Shown here piece by piece: positions 23,737 to 31,029 of a stretch of 35,287 nucleotides of DNA. The position numbers and the translations under genes are program-made. Positions within the stretch are counted from its first letter, which is position 1. Every line of letters begins with the position of its first letter. The notes beneath the pieces are model-generated. The model did no database searches and was not told the DNA's origin. It saw only the letters and a list, made by a program, of their open reading frames with translations. The stretch is from SAR202 cluster bacterium (GTDB lineage Bacteria > Chloroflexota > Dehalococcoidia > Lucifugimonadales > UBA6952), in contig VFGE01000013.1 of the NCBI GenBank assembly GCA_009392515.1, forward strand, positions 1 through 35,287. Reading direction: 5' to 3'.

Positions 23737-24712
23737 TTTCAATTGGGTGGAAACAGGCTACCGAATGGTTTTCGTCAATAAATTTTAATGCCGGTTTTAA
23801 GCTATTTTTACAAAGCTCAGTTTTAAACTTACAGCGTGGTATAAAAGGGCATATTTCAAGTTCAATATCTTCACTTTGATCATCAATTGGTGCAAAAGAG
23901 TAGAGTTTTTTTTGATAATCATCGATTCTTGGAATTGCGTCTAATAACCCCTGAGTATATGGGTGGCGTGGATTTTTAAATAACTTAATTGTTTCACTCA
24001 TTTCTACAATTGTACCTTTATACATTACAGCCACATAATCAGCCATTTGTGCTATCACTCCCATATCATGGGTTATAAGTATTACTGTTATCCCGTATGA
24101 ATTTTTTAGTTGACGTATTTTTTGTAATATAGCAGCTTGAAGTGTTGTATCTAGGTTAGAAGTAGGTTCATCTGCAATTAGTAATTGAGGTTTTAAAGAA
24201 ACCGCCATAGCAAGCATGATTCTTTGACACATACCCCCACTTAGTTGAAACGAATAGGATTTGAGAATACGTTTAGGATCTGGTAATCCTATTGAAGAAA
24301 GAAGAGGGATTACTTCTTTTTCTGCATCTTTTCTAGATAAACCTGAGTGAGTTTCTAGAATTTCAGTTATTTGGGTTCCAATTGTAATACTTGGGTTTAA
24401 AGAAGCCCGGGGATCTTGAAAAATCATACTGATTTCTTTCCCACGTATTTTACGTAAATTTATTTCATCCATAGTTAATATGTTTTCAGAATTAAAATAA
24501 ATTGAACCGTTTTTTATTACTCCTGGATCTGGTATCAGATTTAATATAGATAAACCCGTGGTAGATTTTCCAGAACCACTTTCTCCGACTATCCCGACTA
24601 TTGTGTTTTTAGGGATACTGAGGTTGATATTATCAACTGCCTTAATTGACGATTCTTTTGATTCAAACACAACTTCTAGATTTTGTATTTCTATTAAATT
24701 TTCTTTATTCAT
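23729..24712 (-). CDS. Dipeptide/oligopeptide-type ABC transporter ATP-binding protein (DppD/OppD family)
   Basis: This ATPase would power import of peptides, nickel or similar solutes. The 327-residue protein has Walker A GESGSGKST (43-51), Q-loop FQDPRASLNP (98-107), signature LSGGMCQR (157-164), Walker B LLIADEPTSNLD with Asp181/Glu182, and the switch His215. The C-terminal oligo_HPY extension carries four cysteines (CPFIPRC, LCKNS, ACFHP), as in DppD. The signature has Cys162 where Arg or Gln is usual. The permease, binding-protein and second ATPase genes that normally accompany it are absent, so it is an orphan here, next to a PHP-domain gene. The substrate cannot be assigned. Confidence 0.92.
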   Translation of the reverse strand: MNKENLIEIQNLEVVFESKESSIKAVDNINLSIPKNTIVGIVGESGSGKSTTGLSILNLIPDPGVIKNGSIYFNSENILTMDEINLRKIRGKEISMIFQDPRASLNPSITIGTQITEILETHSGLSRKDAEKEVIPLLSSIGLPDPKRILKSYSFQLSGGMCQRIMLAMAVSLKPQLLIADEPTSNLDTTLQAAILQKIRQLKNSYGITVILITHDMGVIAQMADYVAVMYKGTIVEMSETIKLFKNPRHPYTQGLLDAIPRIDDYQKKLYSFAPIDDQSEDIELEICPFIPRCKFKTELCKNSLKPALKFIDENHSVACFHPIEIK

Positions 24713-24731
24713 ATTGCTGATTCTATTAGAT

Positions 24732-25370
24732 TTATTTTAGTAATATCGGTTTATATCTACCAATTTTTAATGTGCTAATTAGTTCCTCCAAAGTTGTTAT
24801 TTTTGTATCGAATTTTGTACCAACTTTACCAATATCTTCAACTTTATGAGCATCGCTTCCTCCAGTCGAGGGTAATTTTACTATTTCGCAAATTTTTGAA
24901 GAGAAAATATTTTGTATTTTGTCTCCTCTTCCGTTTAATGATTCTATTGCATCTACATTTTTAAAAATTAGATCATTTTTAGCATTAATAGCTGTTTTTT
25001 CAAGTTTAGTAGAATCCATTTGTGAAACACTATCAAATCTTCTCCTATATGGGTGTGCAGCAATCATAAAACCAGACTTATTTTTTACTACTTTTGATAA
25101 AAACTTTATATTATGCATTCCAAAAATATATTCATCTAAACCAAATACAATTACATGCCCTTCTTCGGTAGTAATTTCTGAACCTGGGAAAACTGGAAAG
25201 TTATATTTTACCTGTAATTCGTTTATTTGTTCCTGAGTCCAGAATTGATCATGATCAGTTAAGCAAATCCCATCTAAACCATTTTTTTTGGCGTTAACAA
25301 TTAAATCATCTGGAGAAAGCAAACTATCATCAGATTTTGGGTATGTATGATTGTGAAGATCTATTATCAA
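24732..25370 (-). CDS. PHP-domain metal-dependent phosphoesterase
   Basis: The 212-residue protein is a stand-alone PHP domain, which uses two or three metals to hydrolyse phosphoesters. Motifs are DLHNHT (4-9), LTDHDQ (37-42), GSEITTEEGHVIVFG with Glu and His ligands, AAHPYRR, and GGSDAHKVEDIG near the end. The YciV/RNase AM group and histidinol phosphatase share this layout; the short length and SDDSLLSP loop lean to the former group, but the substrate is not readable. It starts 20 bases before the ABC ATPase gene on the same strand and is divergent from the nuo operon. Confidence 0.87.
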   Translation of the reverse strand: MIIDLHNHTYPKSDDSLLSPDDLIVNAKKNGLDGICLTDHDQFWTQEQINELQVKYNFPVFPGSEITTEEGHVIVFGLDEYIFGMHNIKFLSKVVKNKSGFMIAAHPYRRRFDSVSQMDSTKLEKTAINAKNDLIFKNVDAIESLNGRGDKIQNIFSSKICEIVKLPSTGGSDAHKVEDIGKVGTKFDTKITTLEELISTLKIGRYKPILLK

Positions 25371-25407
25371 TAAAAGCCTTTTTATTAGTTAAACTCAATC
25401 CTATTAG

Positions 25408-25426
25408 ACTACTATTATTTAGTAGT
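25408..25426. repeat. Inverted repeat 1 upstream of nuoA
   Basis: ACTACTA (25408-25414) and TAGTAGT (25420-25426) are perfectly complementary around a five-base TTATT loop. It is the first of three consecutive inverted repeats between the PHP-domain gene and the nuo operon. Confidence 0.6.
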
Positions 25427-25428
25427 AT

Positions 25429-25452
25429 TGAAAAGTTCTATGCTACTTTTCA
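25429..25452. repeat. Inverted repeat 2 upstream of nuoA
   Basis: TGAAAAGT (25429-25436) and ACTTTTCA (25445-25452) form a perfect eight-base-pair stem with an eight-base loop (TCTATGCT). It follows repeat 1 after two bases. No T-run follows on either strand, so it does not look like a terminator. Confidence 0.6.
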
Positions 25453-25454
25453 TT

Positions 25455-25467
25455 ATCTAGTCTAGAT
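25455..25467. repeat. Palindrome 3 upstream of nuoA
   Basis: ATCTAG-T-CTAGAT is a perfect palindrome with a single central base, the size of a transcription factor half-site pair. It ends 16 bases before the candidate nuo -35 box. Confidence 0.55.
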
Positions 25468-25482
25468 TGTGTAATTTTTCAC

Positions 25483-25511
25483 TTGATACAATATAACTGT
25501 GGTGATATGCT
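25483..25511 (+). promoter_or_regulatory. Candidate promoter of the nuo operon
   Basis: TTGATA (25483-25488) and TATGCT (25506-25511) are spaced by 17 bases. This leaves a leader of about 55 bases before the nuoA start, with no clear hairpin in the leader. The upstream inverted repeats lie where an activator or repressor could act. Confidence 0.45.
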
Positions 25512-25572
25512 ATTGTGAATATATATTGAATCATAAAAACACCAATAATCTGGTTGATCCATGGGAGTTATT

Positions 25573-25959
25573 ATGGAGAATTATTTTCACCAGTATGGTC
25601 TTCTCGCAATGTTTATAGTTGTTGCCACAGCCGTTCCTATTGGTATGTTGCTAGTGTCATATTTGGCATCAATGGTTTCAATTAGACCTCATAAACCAAA
25701 TCAAACTAAGTCGACTATTTATGAATGTGGTGTAGAGCCCATAGGGCCAAATAAATGGGTTCAGTTTGATTTTAAATATTATATGTATGCGTTGCTTTTC
25801 GTAATATTTGACATTGAGACAATATTTTTATTTCCCTGGGCAATTCAATTTGGCAAACTGGGGATGTTTGCATTAATTGAAATGTTTATTTTTGTCATGA
25901 TTTTGTTAGTTGGCTTAATTTATGCTTGGAAAGTAAAAGCCTTAGAATGGGGGAAATAA
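25573..25959 (+). CDS. nuoA: NADH-quinone oxidoreductase subunit A
   Basis: NuoA is a small three-helix membrane subunit near the quinone site of complex I. I chose the ATG at 25573, which is preceded by GGGAG at five bases; an in-frame ATG at 25561 would add four residues but put the ribosome binding site inside the gene. The 128-residue protein has the conserved [41 protein letters not shown]. That includes the loop cysteine and the acidic Asp/Glu pair in the second helix. Helices lie at about 9-31, 63-85 and 95-117. nuoB starts one base after its stop. Confidence 0.97.
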   Translation: MENYFHQYGLLAMFIVVATAVPIGMLLVSYLASMVSIRPHKPNQTKSTIYECGVEPIGPNKWVQFDFKYYMYALLFVIFDIETIFLFPWAIQFGKLGMFALIEMFIFVMILLVGLIYAWKVKALEWGK

Positions 25960-25960
25960 T

Positions 25961-26560
25961 ATGAATTTAAATTCAAATTATTTTGATTCACAGTCATTAG
26001 ATATTGCAGAGGGTAAAGAAGTTCAAGAACTTAAAGACACATCACTTATTCCTATACAAGAGCCTTTAATTGAAGTTCCAAGTGATGTGGCTAATAATAT
26101 AGCTGTAACCTCAATAGATGCTTTATTAAATTGGGGGAGAAAATCAGCTGTATGGCCATTATCTTTTGGATTAGCTTGTTGTGCATTTGAAATGATGGCA
26201 AGTGCAATGTCTCGATTTGATTTATCTCGATTTGGAGCAGAAGTCTTTCGAGGTTCTCCCAGACAAGCAGATCTCATGATAGTTTCCGGAACAGTGACAT
26301 GGAAAATGGGTGCTGCTATTAAAAAATTATATGATCAAATGTTAGAACCCAAATGGGTAATTTCTATGGGTGCTTGCGCAACCAGCGGAGGCCCTTATTA
26401 TCAATCATACAGTGTTGTTCCTGGTGTTAATCATATTATTCCAGTTGATGTTTATGTTCCTGGGTGTCCACCAAGGCCAGATGCATTATTATATGGGATT
26501 ATGCAATTACAGGAAAAAATTAAGAGATATCGTCTTACACAAAATCCAGCAGGAAGTTAA
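25961..26560 (+). CDS. nuoB: NADH-quinone oxidoreductase subunit B
   Basis: NuoB holds cluster N2, the last iron-sulfur centre before quinone. The four ligands are present: Cys73-Cys74 (ACCAFEM), Cys139 (MGACATSGG) and Cys169 ([10 protein letters not shown]). [20 protein letters not shown] is also typical. The 199-residue protein has an acidic N-terminal extension of about 50 residues before [16 protein letters not shown], longer than in many bacteria. Its stop overlaps the nuoC start by one base (TAATG), which suggests coupled translation. Confidence 0.97.
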   Translation: MNLNSNYFDSQSLDIAEGKEVQELKDTSLIPIQEPLIEVPSDVANNIAVTSIDALLNWGRKSAVWPLSFGLACCAFEMMASAMSRFDLSRFGAEVFRGSPRQADLMIVSGTVTWKMGAAIKKLYDQMLEPKWVISMGACATSGGPYYQSYSVVPGVNHIIPVDVYVPGCPPRPDALLYGIMQLQEKIKRYRLTQNPAGS

Positions 26561-27012
26561 TGATTAAACAACTAAATTCAAATGAAATAATTAAATTACT
26601 AGGTACAGATTTTGGCATTCAAAATGATGGCCAAATTGAAAAAGAATTATATGTTTCTCCAGAACAATTAATAAATGTTGTGAAAAAATTAAAAAATTCA
26701 AAAGATGCATCTTTTGATTTATTAACTTGTATCTCTGGTATCGATTATGTTGAATATTTTCAGGTGGTATACCACCTGACTTCTACTGTTCATAAACATA
26801 GTTGTGTACTTAAGGTAAATTTATATGGCCGTAGTGATTTAGTTTGCCCTTCGGTATATGACCTTTGGCAGGGTGCTGATTTTCAGGAACGCGAAATATG
26901 GGATTTGTTAGGGATTTATTTTGAAGGTCATCCTAACATGAAACGAATATTTTTATGGGACGGATTCGAAGGACATCCATTACGCAGAGACTACTTAGAA
27001 TCTCCAAGATAA
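26560..27012 (+). CDS. nuoC: NADH-quinone oxidoreductase subunit C
   Basis: NuoC is the 30-kDa-type subunit of the connecting arm, without cofactor. The 150-residue protein ends with the conserved PSVYDLWQGADFQEREIWDLLGIYFEGHPNMKRIFLWDGFEGHPLRRDY. The N-terminal half shows only the general fold (FDLLTCISGIDYVEYFQVVYHL). It is separate from nuoD, not fused as in Escherichia coli. It overlaps nuoB by one base and precedes nuoD by 15. Confidence 0.96.
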   Translation: MIKQLNSNEIIKLLGTDFGIQNDGQIEKELYVSPEQLINVVKKLKNSKDASFDLLTCISGIDYVEYFQVVYHLTSTVHKHSCVLKVNLYGRSDLVCPSVYDLWQGADFQEREIWDLLGIYFEGHPNMKRIFLWDGFEGHPLRRDYLESPR

Positions 27013-27027
27013 TACAGGGTAGAGTAT

Positions 27028-28125
27028 ATGAATAGTGAATTAATGACAGTAAATTTTGGCCCTCAACATCCAAGTACACATGGTGTGTTTAGATTACGAA
27101 TTACATTAGACGGGGAAACAGTTGTTGCATTGGAGCCTGTTTTCGGATATTTGCATCGCGGGTCAGAAAAATTAGCTGAGGAACGTACATATACTCAAGT
27201 GATCACTTTGACGGATCGTATGGATTATACTTCTGCAATGACAAACAATCAGGCCTATGTTTTATCTTGTGAAAAATTAATGGAAATTACTCCACCTGTA
27301 CGTGCACAATACTTACGAGTCATTTCTGCTGAATTATCAAGAATTGCATCTCATCTTATTGGAACGGGCTTTTTGATTAATGATCTTGGGGCTTTTATAA
27401 CTCCTTTGATGTACTGTTTTAGAGAAAGAGAAAGGATCTTAGAGCTCTTTGAAATGTTGTGTGGGGCGAGAATAACGCTTACTTACATGAGAGTGGGAGG
27501 TGTTTTTCAGGATACTCCACCTGAATTTTGGCCAGCATTAGATAGCTTTCTTAGTGATATGGAATTACGTTTAGATGAATATGAATCATTACTCACTGGC
27601 AATGAAATATTATTGAGTAGGACAAAAGGTGTCAGTTCAATTACAACTGAACAGGCTATCAATGCTTCTATAACTGGACCAATTTTGAGAGCTACAGGCT
27701 ATGATTGGGATTTGCGTTCGGTTGATCCTTATGAAGTATATAACAGAGTAAAGTTTGAAATTCCTATTGGTCATAATGGTGACAATTTTGATAGATACTT
27801 GGTTCGAATAAAAGAAATGAGACAAAGTCTGTCAATAATAAAACAATGTGTAGAACAAATAGAACCTGGACAGGTTAGACTGGACTTGCCGTTCCTTATA
27901 CGCCCTGATTCAGGAGAGGCTTATGGGCGAGTTGAAAGCCCAAAAGGCGAATTAGGTTTCTATTTAATTAGCGATGGTTCTATATCACCGTATAGATGTA
28001 AAGTAAGGCCGCCTTCATTAATTAATCTTACCTTATTAAATGAAATGATTGTTGGTTGGAAAGTTGCAGATATGATTGTTACGCTAGGTTCACTTGATTT
28101 TAATATGGGAGAGGTAGATCGTTAA
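27028..28125 (+). CDS. nuoD: NADH-quinone oxidoreductase subunit D
   Basis: NuoD is the 49-kDa subunit that, with NuoB, forms the quinone-binding chamber. It is descended from the large subunit of NiFe hydrogenases. The 365-residue protein shows FGPQHPSTHGVFRLRITLDGE, GYLHRGSEKLAEERTYTQ, DRMDYTSAMTNNQAY and RIASHLIGTG, and a C-terminal GSLDFNMGEVDR. The Tyr in MDYTSAM and the His in PSTHG match the quinone-binding pair. No hydrogenase-type cysteine pairs are present, so it is not a hydrogenase. The stop overlaps the nuoH start by one base. Confidence 0.97.
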   Translation: MNSELMTVNFGPQHPSTHGVFRLRITLDGETVVALEPVFGYLHRGSEKLAEERTYTQVITLTDRMDYTSAMTNNQAYVLSCEKLMEITPPVRAQYLRVISAELSRIASHLIGTGFLINDLGAFITPLMYCFRERERILELFEMLCGARITLTYMRVGGVFQDTPPEFWPALDSFLSDMELRLDEYESLLTGNEILLSRTKGVSSITTEQAINASITGPILRATGYDWDLRSVDPYEVYNRVKFEIPIGHNGDNFDRYLVRIKEMRQSLSIIKQCVEQIEPGQVRLDLPFLIRPDSGEAYGRVESPKGELGFYLISDGSISPYRCKVRPPSLINLTLLNEMIVGWKVADMIVTLGSLDFNMGEVDR

Positions 28126-29333
28126 TGTTGACTGAAAACCTTTGGTTTCATAATATCTATTGTTTTTTATACACTGGTGATACCTCTATTTCAGGATGTG
28201 CTAATAGCACAGGCTTGTTACCAGAATCACTGAATTGGATGCCTTATTATATTGCTGGCTTTTCAATGGTTTTGGTTTTAGTAAATATTTTTATGGCCTT
28301 TGGCGCTCTTTATACTTATGCAGAAAGAAGGTTGATTGGTAGATTCCAATCGAGAGTTGGACCTAATAGAGTTGGTCCATTTGGAATATTACAACCGGTT
28401 GCAGATGGTATTAAATTATTAACTAAAGAATCCATGATACCAGATCAAGCAGATAAACCTGTATATAATATAGCTCCTATAATAATGCTTATACCTGTGA
28501 TATTAGTCGTAGCGGTATTGCCAGTAGGAGAGGGAACATTTATGACAGATTTAAATATAGCTTTATTGTTTGCAATATCAATAACAGCTCTGACTACAAT
28601 CGCAATTTTTATGGCAGGTTTTTCTACTGGGAATAGATTTGCGATGCTTGGTGCAATGAGGGCAGTAGCTCAACTAATTAGTTATGAAGTTCCAGTTGTT
28701 TTATCCACAGTAGGTATTATACTTTTGACAGGGTCATTATCATTGGTTGATGTTGTTGAAGCCCAAGCTATACCTTTTATCTTAGTGCAACCATTAGCAT
28801 TTTTAATATTTATTATTGGCGGATCTGCAGAAATGAATAGAACTCCCTTTGATACTGTTGAAGCTGAATCAGAACTCATTGCAGGTTATCATACTGAATA
28901 TGGAGGTATGAAGTTTGCTATGTTCCAATTGGCGGAATACGCTTCAGTGTTAGTTAATTCTGCTCTAATTACAACTTTGTTTTTGAGCGGCTGGGATGGT
29001 CCCTTTTCGTTTATACCTTCACCTGTATGGTTTTTATTAAAAATGTTTTTCATGGCTTTTTGTTTTATTTGGATAAGAGCTACCCTACCTCGACTTAGAA
29101 TGGATCAAGTTATGTCATTTGCATGGAAATTTTTATTACCATTAAGCTTATTAAATATATTTGTTACTGCATTTGAAGTTTTAATTTTTGGAGCTAATGG
29201 AATTTTTACTCAAGGTGATTTATGGCTGATGTCGGGTATCAATATTATTGTATCAATAATTGGTATTGTTATATTTAGTAAAATTCTTGAAATTGATTCA
29301 GGTTTCAATACTCAGTTTAAGGCAACAGTTTAA
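28125..29333 (+). CDS. nuoH: NADH-quinone oxidoreductase subunit H
   Basis: NuoH is the membrane subunit that links the quinone chamber to the proton channels. The 402-residue protein has about eight or nine helices. Landmarks are YAERRLIGRFQSRVGPNRVGPFGILQPVADGIKLLTKE and, later, SAEMNRTPFDTVEAESELIAGYHTEYGGMKFAMFQLAEY. The second motif has MNRTPFDTVEAESEL where NRAPFDLPEAE-type sequence is common; the key Glu residues remain. About 40 residues (including two cysteines) precede the first helix, longer than the usual start. The later part RATLPRLRMDQVM is also standard. Confidence 0.96.
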   Translation: MLTENLWFHNIYCFLYTGDTSISGCANSTGLLPESLNWMPYYIAGFSMVLVLVNIFMAFGALYTYAERRLIGRFQSRVGPNRVGPFGILQPVADGIKLLTKESMIPDQADKPVYNIAPIIMLIPVILVVAVLPVGEGTFMTDLNIALLFAISITALTTIAIFMAGFSTGNRFAMLGAMRAVAQLISYEVPVVLSTVGIILLTGSLSLVDVVEAQAIPFILVQPLAFLIFIIGGSAEMNRTPFDTVEAESELIAGYHTEYGGMKFAMFQLAEYASVLVNSALITTLFLSGWDGPFSFIPSPVWFLLKMFFMAFCFIWIRATLPRLRMDQVMSFAWKFLLPLSLLNIFVTAFEVLIFGANGIFTQGDLWLMSGINIIVSIIGIVIFSKILEIDSGFNTQFKATV

Positions 29334-29349
29334 ATAAGGAGAGAATAAT

Positions 29350-29943
29350 TTGTACGGACTTGGAATAATTAAAGGATTGTTAGTTACTCTCAGGAATTTT
29401 GTGCGTAAGCCTGCTACTATCAATTATCCAGAACAAAGAGCTCCACAACACTCACGATTTAGAGGAGAAGAATTTGCATGGTATGAAGAGAGATGTACGG
29501 GTTGTGCAAGCTGTGCAAAGTTTTGTCCTTTAGGAATCATTCATATCGTCACAAGTCCCAGTGAGGTAAATATTCCCGAAGGTGATTCTTACAAATTAGA
29601 AGCTTTTGATATAGATATAGCAAGATGTATGTTTTGTGGTTTTTGTGTCGAAGTGTGCCCTTATGATGCATTGTTTATGGGGAGTGGTTTTGAGGAAGCA
29701 CAATATAGTAGACAAGATCTAGTTCTTGATAAAATTAAAGATCAGAGAGAGGGTAAAAATAAATCTCCTAGCACATGGTTCAGGCCACAATTGGAATCCC
29801 AAAAATACCTACCTCTTTCTGATAAAGAAATGAAATGGGACGATGCCGGTCGAGAAGAATGGACCTATCACCCCGCAAAACGACCAAAAAGAGATTTATT
29901 ATCATGGAGAAATAAAAATTTTAAAAATAAAGGGGAAAATTGA
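29350..29943 (+). CDS. nuoI: NADH-quinone oxidoreductase subunit I
   Basis: NuoI carries two [4Fe-4S] clusters that pass electrons toward NuoB. Cluster ligands are Cys49/52/55 with Cys59 (CTGCASCAKFCP) and Cys93/96/99 with Cys103 (CMFCGFCVEVCP). The 197-residue length is normal and the C-terminal tail is basic. The start is TTG at 29350, supported by AAGGAGAG five to ten bases upstream. The stop overlaps the nuoJ start (TTGA). Confidence 0.96.
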   Translation: MYGLGIIKGLLVTLRNFVRKPATINYPEQRAPQHSRFRGEEFAWYEERCTGCASCAKFCPLGIIHIVTSPSEVNIPEGDSYKLEAFDIDIARCMFCGFCVEVCPYDALFMGSGFEEAQYSRQDLVLDKIKDQREGKNKSPSTWFRPQLESQKYLPLSDKEMKWDDAGREEWTYHPAKRPKRDLLSWRNKNFKNKGEN

Positions 29944-30461
29944 ATCTGACAGATATCTTTTTTATAATTTTTTCATTGGTAGCATTTACTTCTGCGTTAC
30001 TAGTAGTATTTATACAAGATTTATTTAAGAGTGCTTTGATGCTCGTAGTAACATTTATAAGTGTTGGTGGTATTTTCTTTTTATTAAGCGCAGAATTTTT
30101 AGGAGTAATACAGATATTAATATATGCGGGTGGAATAGCAATTATAATTATTTTTGGTATTTTAATGACAAAGGATATGGCAACTGCAAACACATCGAAT
30201 ATATTTATGTTCATAAATGGTCAAATTTGCTTAATATTTTTTGTTTTACTTTCATATTTTCTAATCAATGAAAAATGGGTTTTGCTAGACCTTACAAGTA
30301 CCTCATATGCGGAGCAGGCTAAAAATCTATTTTCAAATACTACAAATCATTTAGCTACTCTTCTTCTTAAAAATTGGGTAATTGCATTTGAGTTTAGTTC
30401 AGTTTTGTTGCTAGCAGTTATCATTGGTTCATTAGCAATAGTTAAGGATAAAAACGAATGA
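29940..30461 (+). CDS. nuoJ: NADH-quinone oxidoreductase subunit J
   Basis: NuoJ is a five-helix membrane subunit that links the proton-pumping parts. The 173-residue protein has FIQDLFKSALMLVVTFISVGGIFFLLSAEFLGVIQILIYAGGIAIIIIFGILM, the conserved third-helix region with its pi-bulge Tyr and Gly pair. The final helix is FEFSSVLLLAVIIGSLAIVKD. It starts with TTG at 29940, overlapping the nuoI stop, with AAGGGGAAAA just before it. Its end overlaps nuoK by four bases (ATGA). Confidence 0.94.
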   Translation: MNLTDIFFIIFSLVAFTSALLVVFIQDLFKSALMLVVTFISVGGIFFLLSAEFLGVIQILIYAGGIAIIIIFGILMTKDMATANTSNIFMFINGQICLIFFVLLSYFLINEKWVLLDLTSTSYAEQAKNLFSNTTNHLATLLLKNWVIAFEFSSVLLLAVIIGSLAIVKDKNE

Positions 30462-30811
30462 GTTTAGAGTCTGTATTAACATTATCAGCAGGTCTTTTTG
30501 CTATAGGCCTTTTTGGGGTATTAACCAAACGAAACCTCATTGCTGTTCTTATGTGTGTTGAATTGATGTTTAATGCAATTAATGTTGCTGCAGTTGGAAT
30601 GTCTCGTTATATTGCGCCATCTATGTTTAGAATTGCGGGGTCTGAATTAAATAATGATCAGATTGATTTGATACTATCTGGCCACGTGATTTCGATTTTT
30701 TCTATAGCAATATCAGCAGCTGAAGTTTCTATGGCGTTGGCAATTATTATTCTTATTTATAGAACTAAAAATACTGTTGATATTTCAGATATTAATAAAA
30801 TGAACGGTTAA
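30458..30811 (+). CDS. nuoK: NADH-quinone oxidoreductase subunit K
   Basis: NuoK is an Mrp-related three-helix subunit of the membrane arm. The two proton-path glutamates are present in LMCVELMFNAIN and in SAAEVSMALAI. The 117-residue protein is longer than the usual 100 because of an extra loop (SRYIAPSMFRIAGSELNNDQIDLI) between helix 2 and helix 3. It starts inside the nuoJ stop codon region and ends three bases before the next small gene. Confidence 0.95.
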   Translation: MSLESVLTLSAGLFAIGLFGVLTKRNLIAVLMCVELMFNAINVAAVGMSRYIAPSMFRIAGSELNNDQIDLILSGHVISIFSIAISAAEVSMALAIIILIYRTKNTVDISDINKMNG

Positions 30812-30814
30812 GAT

Positions 30815-31009
30815 ATGTGGATAAAATATTTAGAAGCTGAAAACTTATTTGTTGCCGAAAGTTGGAAGGAACTTTTTGAAGGTGAGGGCTTGCCTGTAAG
30901 GTTACTTCCCAATTTAGGTTTAGAAAACTGGTCTGATTCTAGTGAATTTTCTATCATGGTCCCACGTGGGCGTGAGCATGTAGCTGATGAAATAGTTAGA
31001 AAATTATAA
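30815..31009 (+). CDS. Small DUF2007-like protein inside the nuo operon
   Basis: The 64-residue protein has no signal or membrane segment. Its shape is that of DUF2007 (putative signal-transducing) proteins: LEAENLFVAESWKELFEGEGLPVRLLPN near the start and FSIMVPRGREHVADEIVRKL at the end, giving a beta-alpha-beta fold of ferredoxin-like type. It lies three bases after nuoK and 20 before nuoL, in the same direction, so it must be made with complex I. Whether it is an assembly factor, a regulator or an extra subunit is not known. The length and coupling argue that it is a real gene. Confidence 0.8.
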   Translation: MWIKYLEAENLFVAESWKELFEGEGLPVRLLPNLGLENWSDSSEFSIMVPRGREHVADEIVRKL

Positions 31010-31029
31010 TTATTGTGAAAGATGGATAA

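Noticed and set aside
24919-25236. 105-residue plus-strand frame opposite the PHP-domain gene
   Set aside because: The minus-strand protein has all PHP motifs; this frame is its complement.
25371-25572. A tRNA or CRISPR fragment in the longest intergenic stretch
   Set aside because: No cloverleaf or T-loop consensus is present, and the three inverted repeats differ from one another, so they are not a repeat array.
26370-26567. 65-residue plus-strand frame inside nuoB
   Set aside because: It is out of frame with a region holding essential NuoB cysteines and has no start signal.
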